Shown here in pieces: positions 8,085 to 15,482 of a stretch of DNA of 64,000 nt. The translations under genes and the position numbers were made by a program. Source of the DNA: Planctomycetaceae bacterium (GTDB taxonomy: Bacteria > Planctomycetota > Phycisphaerae > SM23-33); contig JBDKTA010000033.1 in the NCBI GenBank assembly GCA_039680605.1, positions 82,463 to 146,462 of the forward strand, in the 5' to 3' direction. The number at the start of each line of letters is the position of its first letter. Position 1 is the first letter of the stretch. Below the pieces are notes generated by a model. That model saw only the letters and a list, made by a program, of their open reading frames with translations. It searched no databases and was not told where the DNA came from.

Positions 8085-8536
8085 GGCAGCGTCTCCCCGG
8101 CCGGTCGCCGGGCCGCGTAGGCTTCGTCATCCGCGGCCGCGGCTATCGCCGCGTCGCGCAGGCGTTGCTGCCTGCGGCGGCGGTCAGCCAGCGCCCGGGC
8201 GGTCCGCACCAGCAGGACGGCGTCGAGAAGCTTCTTGCGGCTGCGGACCAGCGAGCTCTCGCCGCTGCGGGCCTGCTGTTGCAGCGCGCCCGTTTGGGCA
8301 CGAATCTCGCTTACGCTGGCGCGGTATCCCGCCGGCACGCCTGCGCCGGCGCCGGACAGCAGGCTTCGCCGCGCTGCGGCGTCCTGTTCTTCCAGCGAGG
8401 CATCGAGATCCGTCAGCCGGTTCCGCAGGCACGTCAGGTCGCGGTACGCGCGCGCCAGGACCGCGGCGGCCTCGTCTTGCCCCCGGCGGCGAAACCGCAC
8501 CAGCATGTCAGCACACTGCGTGCGTCGGTCGATCAT
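8081..8536 (-). CDS. fliJ: FliJ-like export chaperone
   Basis: A 151-aa charged, largely helical protein (LVRFRRRGQDEAAAVLARAY ... LRNRLTDLDASLEEQDAAAR ... RKKLLDAVLLVRTARALADR) of the size and place expected for FliJ, the coiled-coil stalk linking the FliI ATPase to FlhA. Sequence identity to FliJ is weak in general, so the call rests on position directly after fliI and on the coiled-coil character. The ATG at 8536 lies 29 bases inside the end of fliI. Longer in-frame starts would run backwards through fliI and are less likely. Confidence 0.75.
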   Translation of the reverse strand: MIDRRTQCADMLVRFRRRGQDEAAAVLARAYRDLTCLRNRLTDLDASLEEQDAAARRSLLSGAGAGVPAGYRASVSEIRAQTGALQQQARSGESSLVRSRKKLLDAVLLVRTARALADRRRRQQRLRDAAIAAAADDEAYAARRPAGETLP

Positions 8537-9869
8537 CGCGGTACGTTCCTGTTTCTTGCGGCTGGCCGGCGAAGACCAGTTGCTGCAGTTCAGCCGTCGT
8601 CTGGGCAAAATCGCATTGCTCACCCACGCCCTGGCGCAGGAAGGCGTCGATCTCATCCTGCGCGGCGATCGCCTCGTCAAAATGCGGATTCGCCCCGGCC
8701 TGGTAGACGCCCAGGTTGAGCAGTTCCTCGACCTCGCGGTACAGCCCGACCATCCGCCGCACGCGGGCGGCGGCGGACTGATGTTCTGCTGAAGCCACCT
8801 CGCCCATCACGCGCGAGACGCTGGTGACGATGTCGATAGCGGGCCAGTGCCCGCGATTGGCCAGCGTTCGCGTCAGGTGGATGTGCCCGTCAGCCACGGC
8901 GCGGACGGCGTCGGCCAGCGGGTCGCCGGCGTCGCCTTCTTCGGCCAACACGGTGTAGAAACCGGTGATGGATCCGGCGGCGGTGCGTCCGCAGCGCTCC
9001 ATCAGTTGCGGCAGGAGGTTGAAGACGCTGGGCGTGTATCCGCGCACGGTGGCGGGTTCGCCGGCGGCCAGCCCGATCTGCCGCTGGGCGGCGGCCAGGC
9101 GCGTCAGCGAGTCCATCACCAGCAGCACGTTGGCGCCGCGGTCACGGAAGTACTCGGCCACCGCCGTGGCGACGGCGCCGGCTTGCACGCGCAGCAGCGG
9201 CGGTTCGTCGCTGGTCGATGCCACCACCACGCAGTGCTTCAGGGCGTCGGAGCCCAATTCCTTGTCGACGAACTCGCGCACCTCGCGGCCGCGCTCGCCG
9301 ATCAGCGCCACCACCGTCACGTCTGCGACGGCGCGCCGGGCGATCATGCCCAACAGCACGCTCTTGCCCACGCCGCTGCCTGAGATAATGCCCATGCGCT
9401 GGCCCTGGCCGACGGTGAGCATCGCGTCGATGGCTCGCACGCCGGTGGGCAGCGGCGCGTCGATGCCCCGCCGCGACAGCGGGGCGATGGGCAGCGGCCA
9501 CAGGCTCTGCGGCATGGCCGCGGCCGGAGCGGCTCTGCCGTCGATGCAGCGCCCCAGACCGTCGAGCACGCGACCAAGCAGGCCTTCGCACACGCCAACG
9601 GTCTGCTCAGCGAAGGTGCAATGCACCAGGTCGCCGCGGCGGATCCCCGTCATGGCGCCAGCCGGCATCACCAGCGTGCTGCGCCCGTCGAAGCCGATCA
9701 CCCGCGCCTCGAGTCCTCCGCCGGCGCAGGCGATCCGGCAGCCGGCGCCCAGCGGCACGGCGAAGTCCGCCACGCTGACCGTCAGCCCGCGCACCGCCTC
9801 CACGCGACCGGTGACGTCCACCGGCTCGATGCGGTCCAGGGCTTCGGATTGTCGTTCAAATATCTGCAT
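8508..9869 (-). CDS. fliI: FliI, flagellum-specific ATPase
   Basis: A 453-aa hexameric ATPase of the F1-beta/FliI/SctN family that energises unloading of export substrates. Walker A GSGVGKS is near residue 165, followed by LIGERGREVREF and the Walker B region VLLVMDSLTRLA. The N-terminal barrel and the C-terminal chaperone-binding region are present, with the family hallmark VRGYTPSVFNLLPQLMERCG. It starts 14 bases inside the end of fliH. Confidence 0.96.
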   Translation of the reverse strand: MQIFERQSEALDRIEPVDVTGRVEAVRGLTVSVADFAVPLGAGCRIACAGGGLEARVIGFDGRSTLVMPAGAMTGIRRGDLVHCTFAEQTVGVCEGLLGRVLDGLGRCIDGRAAPAAAMPQSLWPLPIAPLSRRGIDAPLPTGVRAIDAMLTVGQGQRMGIISGSGVGKSVLLGMIARRAVADVTVVALIGERGREVREFVDKELGSDALKHCVVVASTSDEPPLLRVQAGAVATAVAEYFRDRGANVLLVMDSLTRLAAAQRQIGLAAGEPATVRGYTPSVFNLLPQLMERCGRTAAGSITGFYTVLAEEGDAGDPLADAVRAVADGHIHLTRTLANRGHWPAIDIVTSVSRVMGEVASAEHQSAAARVRRMVGLYREVEELLNLGVYQAGANPHFDEAIAAQDEIDAFLRQGVGEQCDFAQTTAELQQLVFAGQPQETGTYRDDRPTHAVC

Positions 9870-10623
9870 GCACTTTCGAATCCGCGGCCGCGATGTACTG
9901 GCCGGTCATGTTCTGTTGAGGCTCGACAGCGCGACCGAGCAGCGCTTGGGCGACTCGCCGCAGTTGCGTTTCGATGGTCGCGTCGACCGCCCCGCAGCGC
10001 GTCAGCACGCGGGCGCCGCCGGCGGCGATGGACTCGTCGCCCTGGAGCCTGACTCGCCCGGCGCGGCCGAGCTCGCGCCACAGGCGCAGTGCTTCCTGCT
10101 CCAACGCAGGCAGTTGCGCGGGATTGACGCACACGATGATTTCGTCGCCGTCGCTGGAGCGTTCCATCGCCCGTCGAAGGTTGACCAGCGCCGCGCCGAT
10201 GTCGACAGCCGCCACCTCGCCCACGATTCGCCGCGCCAGCTCGATAGCGAACAGCAGCAGTTGCTCCTGGCGGTCCTGCAGGGTCTGCGTCTTGGCCGCG
10301 ACCAATTCGTCCACGATCTTGCCCGCCGCCTGGGCCAGGGCGGACATTCGCAACTGGCTCTTCTGGGCGGCTTGGCGCAGGCCGTGGGCGTATCCTTCGG
10401 TCTGCCCTCGCTGGAAACCCTGCTCGTAGGCGCTGCGGTTGTAGTTGGTCTGTGCCGACTCGAGCTGGGCCTGGGCGGCGACGACAATCCGCTGGGCCTC
10501 TGCCCGGGCCTGGTCGAGAATCTGCTTGCCCTGGGCCTCGAAGTCCGGCAGGGACAGTTCGGGCGCATCGCCGGCGTCGCAGGCGGCGGCGCGGATGATC
10601 CAGGCTGTCTTGGAGGCGCTCAT
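9856..10623 (-). CDS. fliH: FliH, negative regulator of FliI
   Basis: A 255-aa FliH/SctL-type protein. It has a long helical region with the glycine-spaced heptads EQGFQRGQTEGYAHGLRQA, then the C-terminal V-ATPase E-like domain ending GGARVLTRCGAVDATIETQ. FliH binds FliI and links it to the C-ring. The start codon overlaps the fliF-fliG stop (ATGA, 10620-10623). Confidence 0.9.
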   Translation of the reverse strand: MSASKTAWIIRAAACDAGDAPELSLPDFEAQGKQILDQARAEAQRIVVAAQAQLESAQTNYNRSAYEQGFQRGQTEGYAHGLRQAAQKSQLRMSALAQAAGKIVDELVAAKTQTLQDRQEQLLLFAIELARRIVGEVAAVDIGAALVNLRRAMERSSDGDEIIVCVNPAQLPALEQEALRLWRELGRAGRVRLQGDESIAAGGARVLTRCGAVDATIETQLRRVAQALLGRAVEPQQNMTGQYIAAADSKVHADI

Positions 10624-12479
10624 GTGGCGGCGGCCTCCTGTGCTTCGTCGGTCGTGGTGCCGCAGCGGCGCACCGCGCGGGCGACGTGGTCCTGGGCGGC
10701 TTCCACTTCGCTGAGGCGCACCGGCGGCAGGGTGTCCATCTGGCGGCGCAGGTCCCGCGTCGCGCGGCTGCCCAGGCAGTGGAAGATCTTCGAGCGAACG
10801 ACCTGACCTGCCGTGCGCAGCGCTACGGCCAGCACCTGCGGATCGAGCGTCGCCAGGGCGTCGCGGAGTTCGTCGTCGCCGACGAGTCCGAGGTCTTCAA
10901 AGGCCAGCAGGTCGCGGCGGATGTTGCGCGCCAGTTGCGGCTGCGATGAGGCGACCAGTTGCATCACCGCCCCGCCGGAGGCGCCGTCGGCGTGAGTAAG
11001 GATCTCACGGATGACGGCCTGGCCTTGCCCCTGCGGCGTGTGCAGGGCGTTGAGGCGGTCGGTCAGCGTGGCCAGCACGTCCTGCACGGTGCGTTCGTCG
11101 ACTGCCGGCGGACGCGCCAGGTGCATCACCACCTGTCGGGCGACGGGCCCGTCGAGCGCCGCCAGGACGGCCGCCGCCCGCCGCGGACTCATGCGCGACA
11201 GCACGATGGCGATGGTCTGCGTCTGCTCCGAGGCCAGAACCCACAGCAGATCGTCGTCGGCCAGACGCTCCAGACGGCGAATGGCGCCGTCGTCGGCCGA
11301 ACCATGCTCTGCGGGCGATGGGGGCTGTTCGCTCGCGCTGGCTGCTTTGGGGCGGCGCCGTCGGCGGCGCAGCACGGCCACGGCGCAGCCGGCGCCGGCC
11401 AACACGAGCGCCGCCGAGGCGGCGATGGCCCAGGCGCCGCGACGCGGCTGAGAGTGGCCGACAAACGCCGCGGCGAGCGCTTCGTCCGACAAGGCGTCAG
11501 TGTAGGAATCAACCATGACGGCCCGGGCGTCGGCGCCGATGATGCGTGCCGCGGCCGCGGCGATGCGGGCGAGTTCGTCGCGCGTGACCTGCTGGAGATC
11601 GAGATTGCGTGTGCGGGCGATGGTCTCAAAGTAGCTCCGCGGCGCCAGCAGCGACGCGGCGGTGCATGACTCGCCCTCGGGCGCCACCTGAACCGTGACG
11701 GTCAGACCGGGGACATAGGTCAAGGCCCCGGCGATGCGCTGCTGCCAGTAGTCGCTCACGCGGGCGCGATTGGCCAGGCGGTCTTCCTGCATGAGCGTCT
11801 CGTCGCCGGCCGCGTAGCTGCGCCCGCGCTGGTCGATGATTCGGACGGCGGCGCGATCGAGCCCGGCGATGCTTCCGGACAACAGGTCGGCGATGGCGTT
11901 GACGAGCTGCGCTGTCATGCGCGACTGGGCCCGCATGCGCAGATTGACCGCCGCGGTGGCCGAGACGGACGGCTGACCGATCTTACCCGGCTGGGCGGGC
12001 TCGAAGAGAACCTCCGCAAACTCGACGTCGGGGAACTGCCCGATCAGGCGTGCGAGCCGGTCGGCCTTGGCGGCCGCCGCTCGCTGGGCGCGCTGCGACT
12101 CCGAGAGCCAGATGTCTTCCTGGGCGGTGGCGGCCTGGGCGGCCAGGTCCTGCGGGGTCAGCGAGGCGTCGATGAGAATTTTCCGCGCCGCGGCGAGCGA
12201 GTCGGGATGCACGAGCAACCGCCCGCCGACGATCTGACACTCGATGCCCCCTCCGGCAAGCATGCCCGCGGCGTTCTTGACGTGCTCGGCTGGCAGAGGC
12301 TGGGCGAAGACGGCTTTGCGTTGCGGGGCGGCGTCGCTGGCCATCAGCCAGATGCCCCCCGCCACGGCCAGCACCGCCAGCGCAGCGGCAGCGCCCTGCC
12401 AGATGCGTCCGGTGACCGACGCCTGGGCCTTGAGCCTCAACCAGAGCTTGTGAAACACCTTCACTGGGCGGTCCTCCAT
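10620..12479 (-). CDS. fliF-fliG: Natural FliF-FliG fusion (MS-ring plus rotor switch protein)
   Basis: One 619-aa frame holds both proteins. FliF part: first membrane helix about 29-47, ring-building motifs (GGGIECQIVGGRLLVHPDSL; QFPDVEFAEVLFEPAQPGKI; LMDRAAV-like region), LLAPRSYFETIARTRNLD, and a second membrane helix about 346-370 ending in RRRRRR. FliG part: a middle-domain match about 398-470 (LWVLASEQTQTIAIVLSRMS, where FliG has the EHPQTIA-type motif) and a C-terminal motor domain about 505-612 ending PPVRLSEVEAAQDHVARAVR. The FliG N-domain, which normally binds the FliF tail, is missing, and the FliF periplasmic part is short. The ATG at 12479 was chosen over a GTG at 12500 that lies in a repeat; neither has a strong ribosome-binding site. 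Confidence 0.9.
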   Translation of the reverse strand: MEDRPVKVFHKLWLRLKAQASVTGRIWQGAAAALAVLAVAGGIWLMASDAAPQRKAVFAQPLPAEHVKNAAGMLAGGGIECQIVGGRLLVHPDSLAAARKILIDASLTPQDLAAQAATAQEDIWLSESQRAQRAAAAKADRLARLIGQFPDVEFAEVLFEPAQPGKIGQPSVSATAAVNLRMRAQSRMTAQLVNAIADLLSGSIAGLDRAAVRIIDQRGRSYAAGDETLMQEDRLANRARVSDYWQQRIAGALTYVPGLTVTVQVAPEGESCTAASLLAPRSYFETIARTRNLDLQQVTRDELARIAAAAARIIGADARAVMVDSYTDALSDEALAAAFVGHSQPRRGAWAIAASAALVLAGAGCAVAVLRRRRRRPKAASASEQPPSPAEHGSADDGAIRRLERLADDDLLWVLASEQTQTIAIVLSRMSPRRAAAVLAALDGPVARQVVMHLARPPAVDERTVQDVLATLTDRLNALHTPQGQGQAVIREILTHADGASGGAVMQLVASSQPQLARNIRRDLLAFEDLGLVGDDELRDALATLDPQVLAVALRTAGQVVRSKIFHCLGSRATRDLRRQMDTLPPVRLSEVEAAQDHVARAVRRCGTTTDEAQEAAAT

Positions 12480-12494
12480 GACCGCTGTACTGGG

Positions 12495-12545
12495 TGGCAC
12501 AGCCTTTCAAGGCTGTGATCGTCACAGGCTGGAAAGCCTGTGCCA
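12495..12545. repeat. Full-length copy of the TGGCACAGCC / GGCTGTGCCA palindrome
   Basis: A 51-base palindrome: TGGCACAGCCTTTCAAGGCT with its GTG end, nine spacer bases, then CACAGGCTGGAAAGCCTGTG with its CCA end. It lies between the MerR-type gene and fliF-fliG and covers the alternative GTG start of the latter. Two further copies lie inside the coding sequence at 34670-36085. Confidence 0.92.
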
Positions 12546-12570
12546 CCGCTCGATCATCCTTGACAGAGCG

Positions 12571-12912
12571 TTACGTCGCCGGCGATGTCGAAAGCCGCTG
12601 GCGAATCTGCCCGAGCTTCATGCCCTGGGCTTTCAACTTTTCAATCGAATCCAACCGCTCGAACGCCGACTCGTCATAGAGCCGGTGCCCGCCGCGGGTC
12701 CAGCCGCATTCCTGCAGCAGCCCCATGGCGGTGTAGTTGTGAATCGTCTGACGGCTGGCGCCGAGATAGTCCGCCAGTTCGCTGATGCGATACACCTTGG
12801 GCGGCCGCCGCCGTCCGTCGCACCGCGTCGCAGTCACCGCGCCGGCGTCAGAGGCCGCGTCGCCCGAGGAGCTACCGGCAGGCGTCTGCGGATTTGTGTC
12901 TATCGCATCCAT
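12571..12912 (-). CDS. MerR-type DNA-binding protein
   Basis: A 113-aa protein with a MerR-family winged helix: YRISELADYLGASRQTIHNY, then GLLQECGWTRGGHRLYDESA and a dimer helix RLDSIEKLKAQGMKLGQIRQ. No C-terminal ligand-binding domain follows, as in HspR-like or small MerR proteins. The ATG at 12912 is preferred over a TTG at 12930. It sits about 90 bases upstream of fliF-fliG on the same strand, so it may be the first gene of the flagellar operon and a candidate regulator of it; that link is inference. Confidence 0.82.
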   Translation of the reverse strand: MDAIDTNPQTPAGSSSGDAASDAGAVTATRCDGRRRPPKVYRISELADYLGASRQTIHNYTAMGLLQECGWTRGGHRLYDESAFERLDSIEKLKAQGMKLGQIRQRLSTSPAT

Positions 12913-13077
12913 AAAAGTCTCAAGTGCCAACCTCGCGTCGACCGGCTACCGCTTTTTACGCTTTGCAAAATGTATAGTGGCCGCGGTGAAGCAGCAACCC
13001 AAAAATCTTTAGAAAATCTGAAAAAATGTTCCCGGCGACTTGCCTCCTGCCGGTGCGCCCCGATTTGGCGGGGGGAT

Positions 13078-13358
13078 ATTAGCCGCTGAGGTCGCAGGGG
13101 ACGCTGAGGTGAGAGACAGAAATGGAATGATGGAATATTGGAATATTGGAATATTGGAATGTTGGGGTACCGAACCCATCCGGAAGCCGTGTGGCATGGC
13201 GACGCGTTGTTCAGCGGGTCGCCGTGGACGTGCGCCAACCCTTCATGGCGACCTACGAAGAACAGAAACGTGTGTCGCCATGCCACCCGCCGGTTATTCC
13301 ATCATTCCATCATTCCTTGCCGGTTTTCCTCAGCGTCCTCAGCGACCTCAGCGGCTAA
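13078..13358. repeat. Nested inverted-repeat structure, about 280 bp
   Basis: The 503-base gap 12913-13415 is mostly this element. Outer arms are nine-base GCTGAG-type units (13078-13109 facing 13328-13358). Inside are eight-base TGGAATAT units (13122-13163 facing the ATTCCATC units at 13292-13319). Inside those is GTGGCATGGCGACGCG (13191 on) facing CGTGTGTCGCCATGCCAC (ending 13286), and near the centre GGTCGCCGTGGA faces TCATGGCGACCT. No convincing reading frame lies inside. It separates divergent genes (MerR-type on minus, TPR lipoprotein on plus). Confidence 0.85.
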
Positions 13359-13415
13359 GTCACCCCTGCCGAAAGAAAAACGCGATGTCGCCATGGCGGC
13401 CGTTTTCTCGGTACA

Positions 13416-14531
13416 ATGTTGCCCATGCACTGCCTTCGTTTGACCATCGTGATTGCCTTCGCCGCGGCGGCGGGTCTGGGCGGATGCCGAAAGGCGCCCT
13501 CCCCCCCTTCCGCTCCAACGGCCGTGTCACGCCCGGCGGCGTCAAATCCGCAGCCTGCCCGGCCCGTGTCGGGCAACAGGGGCGGAAAGCCGCCGGCAGC
13601 GTTGCAGGCCAAGAGGGTCTCAGGTCCGTCCCCTGCTACCGCCCCCGCTACGCGGGGGGTGCAAGCGGCACGGATTTCAGCGGGCAAGCAGGAGTATCTG
13701 CCCCTGCCCAAGGCGGCCACGACCCGGGCCGCATCGGGTCCCAGCGTCGATCTTGATATTGCCGAGGGTGACGCGGCACTGGCGGCAGGAAACTTGCGCG
13801 GGGCCGAAGCGGCGTTCCGGCGAATGCTCGAGCGCCATCCCGACGACTATGACGCCCTGTGCGGCCTGGCGACGACGCTGACGGCAGGGGGCGACAATCT
13901 GCCGGCGATGTTGACGTACCGGCGCATTGTGGCCCTGCGCGAGAACGACCGCACGGCGAGGTTTAACCTGGCGGTGGCGCTGTCGCGTCTGGAGCGTTTC
14001 GACGAAGCCCGGCAGGAGTTCCTCCTCCTGCTGCGGCAGAACGCCGACGACGTGCGGGCTCGCTACAACCTGGGGATGATCCTGGCGGCCCAGGGCAAGC
14101 TCGACGAGGCCCGCCATCATCTTCAGGGCGTCGTCAGCCGCACCGACTCGCTTCCGTCAGCGTATGCGATCCTCGGCCAGGTGCTGACCGATCTGGGCGA
14201 CAGCGAGGGCGCGATGGAGGCCTACGGCAAGGCCGCCTCGCTCCAAGGCGACGACATCGACACCTGGAAGAACTACGCCGTCGCCGCCCAGGCCGCCGGC
14301 AGCTACGGGCGGGCGATCATGGCCGCGTCGCGCGTGACGAGGCTGAACTCCTCCGACCCCGCCGCCTGGGCGTACCTGGGCGACCTGCACATGACCGTGT
14401 ACCAATCGACGCAGAAAGAACACTTTCTGATCCAGGCCCGCCAGGCGTGGACGCGGTCGCTATCGCTCAACAGCGACCAGCAAAACGTGCGGGCAAAACT
14501 GCAAGCCGCCCCGCGACCCAAGGAGCCGTAA
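13416..14531 (+). CDS. TPR-repeat lipoprotein
   Basis: A 371-aa protein with a lipoprotein signal (hydrophobic LTIVIAFAAAAGLGGC, lipobox GLGGC), a Pro/Ala-rich linker to about residue 110, then tandem tetratricopeptide repeats such as GDAALAAGNLRGAEAAFRRM and RFNLAVALSRLERFDEARQE to the C-terminus. It is probably anchored to a membrane facing the periplasm and acts as a protein-protein scaffold. The true start may be the second ATG (13425). The next gene starts four bases after its stop, with AAGGAG inside its own 3' end, so the two are probably cotranscribed. Its function is not identifiable. Confidence 0.85.
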   Translation: MLPMHCLRLTIVIAFAAAAGLGGCRKAPSPPSAPTAVSRPAASNPQPARPVSGNRGGKPPAALQAKRVSGPSPATAPATRGVQAARISAGKQEYLPLPKAATTRAASGPSVDLDIAEGDAALAAGNLRGAEAAFRRMLERHPDDYDALCGLATTLTAGGDNLPAMLTYRRIVALRENDRTARFNLAVALSRLERFDEARQEFLLLLRQNADDVRARYNLGMILAAQGKLDEARHHLQGVVSRTDSLPSAYAILGQVLTDLGDSEGAMEAYGKAASLQGDDIDTWKNYAVAAQAAGSYGRAIMAASRVTRLNSSDPAAWAYLGDLHMTVYQSTQKEHFLIQARQAWTRSLSLNSDQQNVRAKLQAAPRPKEP

Positions 14532-14535
14532 CCTC

Positions 14536-15414
14536 ATGCTTGATCTGAAAACTTTCGCCAAGACCGTCCGCATCAGCGATGGCGCCTGGGGCACCGAGCT
14601 TCAGAACGCCAGTCTCGAAGCCGGCGCCTCGCCCGAACTGCTGAACGTCGAGAACCCCGCCGCCGTCGCGGCGGTCGCACGCGCCTACGTGCAGGCCGGC
14701 TCTGACGTCATCCTCACCAATACCTTCGGCGCCAACCGCTTCATCCTGGCCGGACACGGTCTGGGCGAGCGCACCGGCGAACTGGCCCGCGCGGGCGCGG
14801 AGATCAGCCGCCGCGAAGCCGGCGCCCGCGTCAAGGTCTTCGCCTCGATGGGACCCACCGGCAAGATCGTCATGATGCAAGAGGCGCCCGAGGCCGACAT
14901 CTCGGCGGCCTTCGCCGAAGCGGCCGTTGCGCTGGCCGAGGGCGGCGTCGACGCGATCCTGCTCGAGAGTTTCGCCCAACTCGACGAGATGGCCCTGGCC
15001 CTTCGCGCCGTGCGCGGGGCGGTGGACCTGCCCGTGGTGGCGTCGATGACCTTCGCCTCCGGCCCCGACGGAACCTCCACGATGATGGGCAATTCACCGG
15101 GCGATCTGGCCGCGCTGGCCGCCGAGTGCGGCGCCGCGGCCGTTGGCGCCAATTGCGGCGCCGGTCCGGAAGGATTTCTCAAGGTCGCCCGGCTCTTTCG
15201 CGCAGCCGGCGACCTGCCGATTTGGATCAAGCCCAACGCCGGACTGCCCCAGCGCGGACCCGATGGCAAGACCTTCTTCCCGATGAATCCTCAGGATTTC
15301 GCAGCCGCCGCCGCGGGGCTGATCGAAGCGGGCGCCAATTTCCTGGGCGGCTGCTGCGGAACCACCCCGCGGCACATAGCGGCGGTGAGAAAAGTGGTGA
15401 GTTGTGAGTTGTGA
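14536..15414 (+). CDS. Homocysteine S-methyltransferase family protein
   Basis: A 292-aa protein equivalent to the N-terminal homocysteine-binding barrel of cobalamin-dependent methionine synthase: ISDGAWGTELQ at the start, NTFGANR, and the zinc ligands C207 (GANCGAGPEG) and C273-C274 (GGCCGTTP). It would transfer a methyl group from an unknown donor to homocysteine; stand-alone forms can use S-methylmethionine, betaine or a corrinoid partner. Its last codons (VVSCEL, stop) lie in a repeat arm. It is probably in an operon with the TPR lipoprotein. Confidence 0.88.
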   Translation: MLDLKTFAKTVRISDGAWGTELQNASLEAGASPELLNVENPAAVAAVARAYVQAGSDVILTNTFGANRFILAGHGLGERTGELARAGAEISRREAGARVKVFASMGPTGKIVMMQEAPEADISAAFAEAAVALAEGGVDAILLESFAQLDEMALALRAVRGAVDLPVVASMTFASGPDGTSTMMGNSPGDLAALAAECGAAAVGANCGAGPEGFLKVARLFRAAGDLPIWIKPNAGLPQRGPDGKTFFPMNPQDFAAAAAGLIEAGANFLGGCCGTTPRHIAAVRKVVSCEL

Positions 15415-15482
15415 GTTTTTCACTCACCACCCACCACTCACCACTCACCACTGGTCTCTTTCACTCACCACTCACCACTGGT
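15390..15482. repeat. Facing arrays of GTGAGTT / CACTCAC units at a convergent gene end
   Basis: Seven-base units AAGTGGTGAGTTGTGAGTTG and so on (15391-15416) face CACTCACCACCCACCACTCA and its continuation (15421-15482, two blocks). The first arm encodes the last residues and stop of the plus-strand gene, and the last block encodes the end of the minus-strand M81 gene. The structure could act as a two-way terminator. Confidence 0.85.
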
